A DNA stretch of 38,280 nucleotides from Phaeodactylibacter sp. (GTDB taxonomy: Bacteria > Bacteroidota > Bacteroidia > Chitinophagales > Saprospiraceae). The stretch spans positions 1 through 38,280 of the forward strand of contig JAGFJE010000437.1 in NCBI GenBank assembly GCA_024103175.1, read 5' to 3'. Shown in pieces: positions 7,899 through 15,800 of the stretch (position 1 is its first letter; each line of letters opens with the position of its first letter). The notes under the pieces were generated by a model. That model ran no database searches. It saw only the letters and a list, made by a program, of their open reading frames with translations, and was not told the origin of the DNA. Position numbers and translations under genes: made by a program.

Positions 7899-7917
7899 AG
7901 CGAAACTCATTTTCGCT
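7899..7917 (-). promoter_or_regulatory. Hairpin at the probable 5' end of the ppiD-like mRNA
   Basis: AGCGAAA (7899-7905) and TTTCGCT (7911-7917) form a perfect 7-bp stem with a 5-base loop. On the minus strand it lies directly downstream of the predicted -7 element, so it would be at the very start of the transcript, where such structures often protect mRNA from decay. Confidence 0.4.
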
Positions 7918-7926
7918 AAAGAGTCG

Positions 7927-7934
7927 CAAAGATA
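7927..7934 (-). promoter_or_regulatory. Bacteroidota -7 promoter element for the ppiD-like gene
   Basis: The minus strand reads TATCTTTG, an exact match to the Bacteroidota -7 consensus TAnnTTTG. A TTTTG lies 24 bases upstream, slightly further than the usual -33 spacing, so only the -7 part is firm. The implied leader is about 100 bases. Confidence 0.5.
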
Positions 7935-8004
7935 AGATTACATTTGAAAAAATCCATGCAAAAGGATATGGATTGACGGCTAAATCCAAAATTCACAACC
8001 AGTT

Positions 8005-8064
8005 AGGGAGAGGGGGGGATGAGGAGAGGGGGGGATGGGGAGAGGGGGGGACGAGGAGGGGTGA
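8005..8064. repeat. G-rich tandem repeat with G-quadruplex potential
   Basis: Three imperfect copies of a GGAGAGGGGGGGAT-like unit of about 16-18 bases lie in tandem on the plus strand, with runs of seven G. A C-rich stretch (8077-8108) follows and could pair with it. It lies between the promoter region of the ppiD-like gene and the 3' end of the radical SAM gene. A plus-strand reading frame across it is low-complexity and not believed. Confidence 0.75.
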
Positions 8065-8109
8065 AAGGGTGACGGCTCCCCCTCCCACTCCCCCCATCAC
8101 GCCCTCTCC

Positions 8110-9132
8110 TCACGCCCACACCTTGCACCCCTCCGTACAATTGGTGCAAATATCGATCTGGCTGCGCCCTTTGAGGATTTTCTGCCGGAAAGCCCGGTAA
8201 GGGGCGTCCTGCCACAGCTCGGCGAACCGTTGTTCTCTCAGGTTTCCCAGTTGGTGGCTGGCGTCTTTATCAAAGCAACAGGGCACTACCCGCCCATCCC
8301 AGGTGATCACGCAGGAGTGCCATAACTTCCAGCAATGGTTGAGTAGGCGGTTTTTGACGCGGTACGTTCCATCGGCCTGCCGTTGATAGCGGGAGTATTT
8401 TTCTTCCCGAGGGATAAGGGAGTTGCCGTTGCGGTAATCGTAAACCTGTGCGGTTTTGAGCTTCACTTCGTCGACGCCAATTTCCTGTGCCAGGCGGTAT
8501 ACTTCCGGTATCTGATGCTCGTTGGGGCGCACCACCAGGAATTGGAAGATAAGGTGCGGCTTCCGGGAATTCAGCTCCCGTTTCGCGGCCACCACGTTGC
8601 GGGCGCCCTGAAGGACGAGTTCCAGCTGTCCTTCTTTACGGTAACTTTCGTAAACGTCCTGAGTAGTCCCGTCAATGGAAATGATCAGCCGGTCCAGGCC
8701 CGATTCTACCGTTTTTCTGGCATTTTCCTCGTTCAGAAAGTGGCCGTTGGTGGAGGTGATGGTGTACAGCCCCCTGCGGTTGGCGTAGCTTACCATCTCC
8801 AGAAAACGAGGGTTGATGTAAGGTTCTCCCTGGAAGTAGAAGATCAGGTATATCAGGCTGGGATGCAGCTCATCTACGGCTTTGCGGAAAAGGGTTTCCT
8901 GCAGGTTGCCGGTTGGGCGGGTAAACGCCCGCAGGCCGCTGGGGCATTCCGGGCACCGCAGGTTGCAGGCCGTGGTGGGTTCAATGGATACTGTGACCGG
9001 AAGCCCCCATTGAATGGGGATGCCCAGCCAGCGCGAGAGGTAATATGAAGAGAGGGCCTTTGCCGCATTCCAGAGACGGAAGAGAGAAAGTTTGCCCAGA
9101 AAATTCAACGTATCGTTTCTGTAAAACTTCAT
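8110..9132 (-). CDS. Radical SAM/SPASM domain protein
   Basis: A 340-residue protein with the radical SAM cluster motif CNLRCPEC (C-x3-C-x2-C) near residues 56-63, which binds a [4Fe-4S] cluster and S-adenosylmethionine. A SPASM-like C-terminal part has HSCVITWDG and VVPCCFDK near 270-287 and CTNCTEGC near 330-337, ligands for further clusters. I prefer the start at 9132 (MKFYRND) because upstream residues look non-coding; an ATG at 9213 is also in frame. Family members modify peptides or catalyse varied radical reactions. No small precursor-peptide gene or peptidase/exporter partner was seen next to it, so a peptide-maturase role is not supported. Its substrate is unknown. Confidence 0.88.
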   Translation of the reverse strand: MKFYRNDTLNFLGKLSLFRLWNAAKALSSYYLSRWLGIPIQWGLPVTVSIEPTTACNLRCPECPSGLRAFTRPTGNLQETLFRKAVDELHPSLIYLIFYFQGEPYINPRFLEMVSYANRRGLYTITSTNGHFLNEENARKTVESGLDRLIISIDGTTQDVYESYRKEGQLELVLQGARNVVAAKRELNSRKPHLIFQFLVVRPNEHQIPEVYRLAQEIGVDEVKLKTAQVYDYRNGNSLIPREEKYSRYQRQADGTYRVKNRLLNHCWKLWHSCVITWDGRVVPCCFDKDASHQLGNLREQRFAELWQDAPYRAFRQKILKGRSQIDICTNCTEGCKVWA

Positions 9133-9326
9133 GACAACCAAGATCAGATAATAACAACCAAACAACTGAGGCGGGGAAATGCTGGAAAGCCCCCGATATT
9201 CGCTCATTTTCACCCGTCCGTAGCCTTTCTCCGATCGACGAAACTGAAGTGAAGTTGATGGCGAAGGCGGGCACTAATTCACTAATTTTCACCCGCTCGA
9301 ATGAGCCGGGCAGTCCCACAATATAC

Positions 9327-9360
9327 AAAAGCCGGGAAAACAAATTGCATCCCGGCTTTT
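9327..9360. terminator. Intrinsic terminator after dodecin gene
   Basis: AAAAGCCGGGA (9327-9337) and TCCCGGCTTTT (9350-9360) form a perfect 11-bp stem with T-tract ends on either strand. It lies 24 bases beyond the stop codon of the minus-strand dodecin gene. Confidence 0.85.
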
Positions 9361-9384
9361 CAGCGATTCGACGGCAACGTCCAA

Positions 9385-9585
9385 TCAATTGACCTCAAAG
9401 GTGATCTTGAGATCGACGCGGTACATTGCCGGCTTGTTGTCTTTTACCGTAACACTCTGGTCCTGGACGTAGGCGGAGCGAATGTTCTTCACGGTTTCTG
9501 AAGCCTTGGCCACGGCTTTGGCCGTTGCATCTTCCCAACCTTTTTCGGATTCGGCCATGATCTCTAATACTTTCATTACAGACAT
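9385..9585 (-). CDS. Dodecin family flavin-binding protein
   Basis: The 66-residue product matches the dodecin family across its whole length: VMKVLEIMAESEKGWEDA, a central amphipathic helix (AVAKASETVKNI), and the strands RSAYVQDQSVTV and YRVDLKITFEV. Dodecins assemble into hollow dodecamers that hold pairs of flavins and buffer free flavin in the cytoplasm. Aligned from memory to the archaeal dodecin of Halobacterium, the flavin-stacking Trp position (in VVWAEVVDQ) is Ser37 here, while the following glutamine region (DQ) is kept; the only Trp is W17. This suggests a different binding mode or ligand. It is a single gene with its own terminator. Confidence 0.93.
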   Translation of the reverse strand: MSVMKVLEIMAESEKGWEDATAKAVAKASETVKNIRSAYVQDQSVTVKDNKPAMYRVDLKITFEVN

Positions 9586-9695
9586 AATACTTGTTTTTTG
9601 ATAATGTAATTGTTAGCCTTTCGTTCCTTGAACAGGAAACAGGGTGGGAATGTGCAGACGAAACTGCATTTTATGGGAGCCGCCAGAGAAGGGGG

Positions 9696-11735
9696 TCAGT
9701 TTCTATCGCCGGGAGGGCTACCGTATTCTACTTCCAGGGGTTCATCCATCCGCGATACCCGAACCTCAGTACGGCGGTTGGCCTCGTATTCCTCATCGGT
9801 ACATTCCACGCCTTCTTCGCAGTTGCAATGGTTGGCCGGGAATGCTTCTCCGTAACCGAAGGCTTTGATCCTCCTTTCCTCCACTCCCCGGCTGGACAGA
9901 AAAGCTTTGGCGGACTCCGCCCTGTCCAGCGAAAGCTTCAGGTTGAATTCATCAGAGCCGCGGCAGTCCGTATGAGAAACGAGCTCTATTTCCATACTCG
10001 GATAGGCTTTCATGAGGCGGGCGAGGTCTTCCAGTTCCTGCGCTTCGCCTTTGCGAATCGAAGACTTTCCGAAGTCATAATGAATATTTCGAAGCACGAT
10101 CACCGCCCCTTCCCGGATGGGTTTGCGCAACACAGAGGCGGATTCGGGCTCCATTTCCAGAACCACGGCAAAGGAGCGCTTGCTTCTCAGGTTGACTGTT
10201 GAGATCCGGGTGGTATCGCTCCTGTAGCCTCCCAGCTCGCTTATGATCGTAAACTCGCACCCCAGCTCAATGCAATATTCAAAGGTGCCGTTGATATTTG
10301 TCCGGGTGCGTATTTCCTCCCCCGTGCATCCGTTTATCATCCGGATATTGGCATTGGGAATGCGTTTATTATACGGCCGGCTGGCCACCAGGCCACTGAG
10401 GGACATACAGTTGCTGGGCACAAGCCCGACTTCAACCGGGCGTTTATAGATATTTTCCTCGGGGTCGTAGCTGATTTCCATGGGCGAATAGCCGGGCTTG
10501 GAAGCCAGAATGATATAATTACTGCTTTCGTTCAGTAAGGTATAGGCCTCGCCGCTGGAATTGGAAACAAACCTGGGTTCGCCCAGTTCTTTTTCCTGCT
10601 TGCGTATCCGCCGGAATACCATTTTTTCATCACCACTCTCGGCGGGAAGCAATTCCAGGTCGTAAAGCTCGCCGCCCTTTACCGAGCCGCTGCTGGTCTT
10701 TTCATAGACCCAGATGGAAGCGCCCGGCAGGCGCCGGCCACTGTTTTCGTCATAAACGACAATAACCACATTGGATAATTTGGGGAACTGCACTCCCTGA
10801 ATGCCTTCCGGCGCTTCGAACATATAGATGTCATCCTTTCCTTTACCTCCGGCACGGTTGGAAGAAAAGTACCCGATGTCGCCATCCGGGTTCAGAATGA
10901 CCCCCAGGTCATCAGCTTTGGAGTTGAAGGGTTCGCCCAGGTTGATCAACGCGCCCCATTCGGGTTGCCCTACGTCGATCATGAACAGGTCTAGCCCACC
11001 GTAGCCCTTATGGCCGTCTGAAGAGAAAAAAAGCGTGCCGCTCTCGTGAATGAAGGGAAAGGCCTCGTTGCCGCCGGTATTGACCTGTGGCCCCATATTC
11101 ACCGGCTCAGACCACTGCCCATTCTGATTGAAAGATACCCAGATATCCAGGTTCCCTTTCCCCCCGGGGCGGTTGGAAGCGAAATAAAGTTTATTGCCAT
11201 CGGGAGAAAGGGAAGGGTGCATACAGGAGTATTCATCACTGTTGAATGGGAGCTCCCGTACATTTTCCCAGTCAAACTGGCCCTGGCTCGCCTGGTAGAT
11301 CTTCATTCCGACCCTGCCTTTGGAGTCGGCCTTTTGTACACCTTGCATGAGGTTATTTCTCGTGAAATACATCATGTCCCCGTCCCGGTTGAAGGAAACC
11401 GGCCCTTCGTGAAACTGGGAATTGATCCTTAGAGAAAAAGGCTCCGGCTTGAGCGGGATCCCGTTGGGGTCCAGCTCAGAATAGAACAATTCGAAGAAGG
11501 TCTCCCCTATTTGGCCATCAATCGGGCCCTCTTTCCGCCGGGAAGACACAAAGACCATTCCGTTGCCGTAAAATACAGGCGAAAACTCCAGCGCCTCGGT
11601 ATTGAGATCGGCCAGGTTGACCAGGCCTACAGAGGCGTTGAGTTCCGTCTTTTTTCGCAAGCGGGGCTTCGAATCCACCTGTGCTTCCAGCACAAGCGGC
11701 AACAACACCGATAGTAAGAGGAACGAACAACGCAT
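9696..11735 (-). CDS. OmpA-family outer-membrane protein with PD40 beta-propeller (T9SS-associated)
   Basis: A 679-residue exported protein with signal peptide MRCSFLLLSVLLPLVLEAQ. Residues about 45-310 hold WD40-like PD40 repeats with recurring P-S-x-D-x-x-x-(L/M)-Y-F-(A/S)-S-N/R-R words (HPSLSPDGNKLYFASNRPGG, then GYFSSNRAGGKGKDD). A carboxypeptidase-regulatory-like/Ig segment follows (about 315-530, with GEAYTLL, IILASKPGY and LSGLVASRPY). The end (about 545-665) is an OmpA peptidoglycan-binding domain (IHYDFGKSSIR, SHTDCRGS, LSLDRAESAKAFL, NRRTEVRV). It is the last gene of the adhesin-PorP-OmpA operon. In Bacteroidota such proteins anchor T9SS or gliding components to peptidoglycan. Confidence 0.92.
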   Translation of the reverse strand: MRCSFLLLSVLLPLVLEAQVDSKPRLRKKTELNASVGLVNLADLNTEALEFSPVFYGNGMVFVSSRRKEGPIDGQIGETFFELFYSELDPNGIPLKPEPFSLRINSQFHEGPVSFNRDGDMMYFTRNNLMQGVQKADSKGRVGMKIYQASQGQFDWENVRELPFNSDEYSCMHPSLSPDGNKLYFASNRPGGKGNLDIWVSFNQNGQWSEPVNMGPQVNTGGNEAFPFIHESGTLFFSSDGHKGYGGLDLFMIDVGQPEWGALINLGEPFNSKADDLGVILNPDGDIGYFSSNRAGGKGKDDIYMFEAPEGIQGVQFPKLSNVVIVVYDENSGRRLPGASIWVYEKTSSGSVKGGELYDLELLPAESGDEKMVFRRIRKQEKELGEPRFVSNSSGEAYTLLNESSNYIILASKPGYSPMEISYDPEENIYKRPVEVGLVPSNCMSLSGLVASRPYNKRIPNANIRMINGCTGEEIRTRTNINGTFEYCIELGCEFTIISELGGYRSDTTRISTVNLRSKRSFAVVLEMEPESASVLRKPIREGAVIVLRNIHYDFGKSSIRKGEAQELEDLARLMKAYPSMEIELVSHTDCRGSDEFNLKLSLDRAESAKAFLSSRGVEERRIKAFGYGEAFPANHCNCEEGVECTDEEYEANRRTEVRVSRMDEPLEVEYGSPPGDRN

Positions 11736-11801
11736 AGGGCAGCATATTTTCTGTACAAACAGCCTTGGCCAGTTTTTTCTACATAAGATAAGGATTATTT
11801 T

Positions 11802-12779
11802 CTAGTCTACATTATTGCGCCCGCCAAAAAAGCGGGGGTTCTCAAAGATCTCCCCTTCCGGCTCCCCCCCGATGATGTAATGGACAAAACCCTCCACACT
11901 GCCGCTGTTGTAATCGCGAAGGCCAGACAGGGTGTAATCGTAGGAAAGGCCAAAGAGGATATTCTTGCTGACCTGAGCCGCCGCCAGCAGCGATATGGAT
12001 TCACCAATGGGGTTGGACTTGTCGCCGCCAATTCGGTAAGATACCCCCGTAGTGATCTTATTCATAAAGGTGACGCTGATGTTGAAATCTGCATCGAAGG
12101 GAGCCCCCTGCACATATTTCAACAACAGGTGCGGCTGCATCTTTATGTCCTCTCCTTTCAGTGGGATCACAAACCCCGTCATACCGTAGAAGTGCGACAA
12201 CTCCTTGGTAAGTACGCCTCCTTCATCCGCCAGGTCAATGCTGTTTTGCAGCAGCCGCGGGGCCGAAAAGCCGAAGTAAAACTTCTCGGTATTGTAATAG
12301 AACCCTGCCCCGAAGTTGGGCACATAACGGCTTTGAAAACCCACGGGAATGGCCGAATCGGTTTCTTTGGGCTGAGAAGCACGCAGTTCGTCAAAGTTGA
12401 CGCGGATCATGCGCACAGAGGCCGACATGCCAATGCCCATGTAGCCATTGCCCAGCGGAAAGCGGTAGACGTAATCGCCCTCCAGCGTATACCGGTCGGT
12501 CACACCGATCGTATGGCGCATCAAACTGGCGCCGATCCCCAGCTTTTTGCTATCCAGGGCAGCCATATTGAACGTGATCAGCTGGGATTGGGGCGCGCCA
12601 TCCAGCCCTATCCACTGCTGGCGGGCTATTGCCGTGATCCGGGTCCCCCCCGTACTGCCGGCGTAGGCGGGGTTGTACCCCAGTTTGTAGTGCATGAATT
12701 GGGTAAACTGATCCTCCTGCTGCCCAAAAGCAAGGGCCGTTGCAAAGAGAAAGAAAAACAGGGTATAAATGTGCTTCAT
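11802..12779 (-). CDS. PorP/SprF family type IX secretion membrane protein
   Basis: A 325-residue outer-membrane beta-barrel protein with signal peptide MKHIYTLFFFLFATALAFG, then the characteristic QEDQFTQFMHYKLGYNPAYA segment and RQQWIGLDGAPQSQ. Alternating barrel strands fill the rest (GYMGIGMSASVRMIRVNF, FYFGFSAPRLLQ, LFGLSYDYTLSGL), ending near the usual GGEPEG tail. PorP/SprF proteins hold or pass specific T9SS substrates at the cell surface; SprF does this for the adhesin SprB. Here it directly follows a giant type B substrate gene (59-base gap) and precedes an OmpA protein, the usual operon order, so it most likely handles that adhesin. Confidence 0.94.
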   Translation of the reverse strand: MKHIYTLFFFLFATALAFGQQEDQFTQFMHYKLGYNPAYAGSTGGTRITAIARQQWIGLDGAPQSQLITFNMAALDSKKLGIGASLMRHTIGVTDRYTLEGDYVYRFPLGNGYMGIGMSASVRMIRVNFDELRASQPKETDSAIPVGFQSRYVPNFGAGFYYNTEKFYFGFSAPRLLQNSIDLADEGGVLTKELSHFYGMTGFVIPLKGEDIKMQPHLLLKYVQGAPFDADFNISVTFMNKITTGVSYRIGGDKSNPIGESISLLAAAQVSKNILFGLSYDYTLSGLRDYNSGSVEGFVHYIIGGEPEGEIFENPRFFGGRNNVD

Positions 12780-12804
12780 GGTTGATTATTCTGTTTTGGG
12801 ATCT

Positions 12805-12828
12805 GGCCGCGGCCTTTCGGCCGCGGCC
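12805..12828 (-). promoter_or_regulatory. Perfect GC hairpin between adhesin and porP genes
   Basis: GGCCGCGGCC (12805-12814) and a second GGCCGCGGCC (12819-12828) flank a 4-base loop. Each arm is itself a palindrome, so the unit is both an inverted and a direct repeat. No T-run follows in the direction of transcription, so this is more likely a pausing, processing or mRNA-stability element than a full terminator. Confidence 0.6.
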
Positions 12829-12838
12829 GGGTTATTGT

Positions 12839-15800
12839 TTATCGTTGGATCATGAGGTAACCATTCATAGGGGGGCGGCCATCGCCAAAGGTGACGATGT
12901 AAAAGTAGGTGTCCGCCGGCAATTCTTCACCGTTATACGTACCGTCCCAATTGTTCTGGTAAGGCTTCCTGGAGCGGAAAACTTCATCTCCCCAGCGGTT
13001 GAAGATCTGAACCTGGCTCTCCGGAAACTCCATCTCATTGAGCAGGCAGGGTACGATAAAGGTATCGTTGATGCCATCGCCGTTGGGCGTAATGATGCTC
13101 GGCGCTTCACATTGTACATCTTCGCCGACCAGGAACTCCACCACTGCCCGATCGCACTCACAACCTTCACTGCACACCTCATAGGTGAGCTGGTCCCGGC
13201 CGATAAAATCCGGATCGGGCAGGTAGGAGAGCTGGCTGTCACTAAGCACCTTGGCGGCGCCCCGCGAGGGCCCTTCGACAATAGTGATGAAAGAATTGGG
13301 CGGCGTATCGTCATTTTCCAGTACATCAAGCAAGGCCTCGATGGCAAATTCCACGGATAGCTGGTCATCAACCGCCACCGGGTTCTGCTGATAGTTGATG
13401 ATAACCGTATCCCGGGAAGAAGCGCCACAGAAACCCCCGTCTAGTGTCCAGACCACAATATTATCTCCGATGGCGAGGTTGGAAACAGTGGCCGTCCGGC
13501 TGCTTCGGTTGGAAAACAGAAGGGCGGGGTCCGGCGAAGACCACCTCCCGGCGCTGCTTTCCGCCGGTTCTTCGGCTTCCAGTACGGCGTCGCCAAAGTC
13601 GTTACAGGCAACCTGGTCCTCTCCGGCATCGGGGTTGTTATCCGAAATGGTAATGAACACATCGGCGCTATCCCTTCCGCATTCACTGTTGACCACCCAG
13701 GTGAATACATAAGTATTGCCCGGCCGCACGCCCGGCCCGCCGACCGTTGAATTGGGGGCCAGCGGATCGTCAATAAATACGCTGAACTCGCTCTGTATCT
13801 CCGATTGTATCCATTCTCCCTGCCCGGAAGGCGGCGCCATGGCATCCAGCACGATCTCGTCTCCTGCACAAAGCAGGCGGTCTTCGCCAACGACGGCGTC
13901 TTCTGCCTGGCCGACTGCTATCCGCACGCTGTCCCGGCTAAAGTTGCGGCACGCCCCGTTCGAAAGAGACCAGACGAAGATATAGTCACTGCCTCCATCC
14001 AACCCTCCGATCTCTGAACGGGGGTCCCCGGGCGCCAGAATATTTATCCCCGGGGGGCTGCCCAGTATAGTCGTCCATTGTCCGGTGCTGTTAACAGGGG
14101 GCGCCGCATTCAGCTGTATCGGGTTGCCGATGCAGAAAGAAGCGTCCTCTCCGGCATTGGCCCGCTCGATCGGTATGACGTTGAGCTCCGCCGATGTCGG
14201 TGGAGAGGGATCGGATATACAGCCATTAGCCGCCGCTTCCACGGTAAAGGTATGCGTTCCGCTGCCATAAGGCGAGAAATCCGATATCTGTAAATTGAGG
14301 CTCTGCGTACTTCCAACGGTGTCTCCATTGTAATACCAGGTATATACCGCATTTGGCGTTGCCGAACCCTGCGATACCGAAAGCGCCAGGGCTGTACCGG
14401 GAAGGTCGATGCAAACCGGCCCGCTGTTGGAGGGCATAGGAGTAGCCGGGGCCTCATTAACCGCTACGTTGATCACTGCCGGCGCCGAAGAACATCCGTT
14501 CCGGGTAACGATAAGAGAATAGGCCCCACTGTGTAGTATCGGATCTGCGGAATTGATCAGTGGATTTTGCAGGGAGGAAGTGATCGGCCCCAACCACTGA
14601 TAGGTTGCGCCGGAGGGGCTGCCTATCAATTGCAAAGGTTCGCCTTCACATACGGGCGCATTGCTTGCGGCAGCTGCCACCGGGACGGGGTTGACCGACA
14701 AGGAAAGCGCACCGGAAGTATCGGAATCGCACCCCCCCACGGTCACGTACAATCGGTAAGGGCCGCTGTCATCCGGAGAGATGTTGTTCACCGTAAGCGT
14801 CTGCGAAGAAACAGACATACTTCCGCCCGGTGTGATCCAGTTGTAACTCACATCGCTGCCGGCATAGTCATTGGCATGCAGGGTAATCGTCTCGCCCGAA
14901 CAGAAAGGGGGCTGAGTGGACGGGTCGAGCATGGGCGCTGCCGGCGCCTGAGGTGCGTTGCGCGCATTTACGACTGTCGTCGACGACATCGAGCGGCAGC
15001 CTTCCACATTGGAAACAACCAGCGAATAATTGCCATTGTTGGCGGCGGTGGCATTGGGAATGAGTGCGCAGCTATCGGTGGAAGAAAACCCACCCGGGCC
15101 AGACCACTCGTAAGAATAGGTGCCGTCATCGGCGGGGAACACCGTCGCCTTCAGGAGAATATCCGTCGGGCCGTTCAGGCAGGAAGGGGCATCATTACTG
15201 AGCGCATCGATCCTCACGCTGGGCAGTACGCCGATCAGCAAAGAGGCCGTATCGGTGCAGCCTGCCGGGGTGGTAACCCTGAGGCGATAATTGCCCTGAG
15301 CCTGCATGGAAACACTGTTGATCACCGGATTCTGAGCCACCGACATATAATTATTGGGGCCCGTCCATTGATACGTAGCGCCAGGGATGGAAGGCGCCCC
15401 AAACAACTCCAGGCGCGTGCGTTCGCATACTTCCTGGGGGTTGGCGCTGGCCAGAGCATTCGGAACGGGATTAACGATGACCGTCGCCGGGTTCGAATCA
15501 TTGGACCTGCACCCAAACCGCTGGGTGTACACCCGCCACTGGCCTGCATTCGCAGCCGTAGCGTCGGGAATGACAAAGATGTTGTTGTTGGTAATGAACT
15601 CCGAGAGGTTGGGCGCGATCCAGTGATAAGTGCTGGCCCCGGCGGGCAAGGCTTTCAGGATGACATCCTCCCCTTCACATGCCGGCCCGGAATCTACCGT
15701 CAGGGCAGGTTGTGCCGGCTTGGGCAGCACATTGACCACCGTAAAGTCCGGCTCAGAGCTGCAGCCATTTTTCGTTACGACGAGCTGATAAACGCCGGCA

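Noticed and set aside
7892..8200. 102-codon plus-strand frame across the G-rich repeat
   Set aside because: Its middle is simple-sequence translation (Gly/Glu/Arg, then Pro/Thr) and its end is antisense to the radical SAM gene.
8110..9132. RiPP (ribosomal peptide) maturation system
   Set aside because: A SPASM radical SAM protein is present, but no precursor peptide, protease or exporter gene adjoins it; the neighbours are a folding factor and a dodecin.
15484..15500. tRNA-like GGGTTCGAATCATT word
   Set aside because: It lies in the adhesin coding sequence and no cloverleaf surrounds it.
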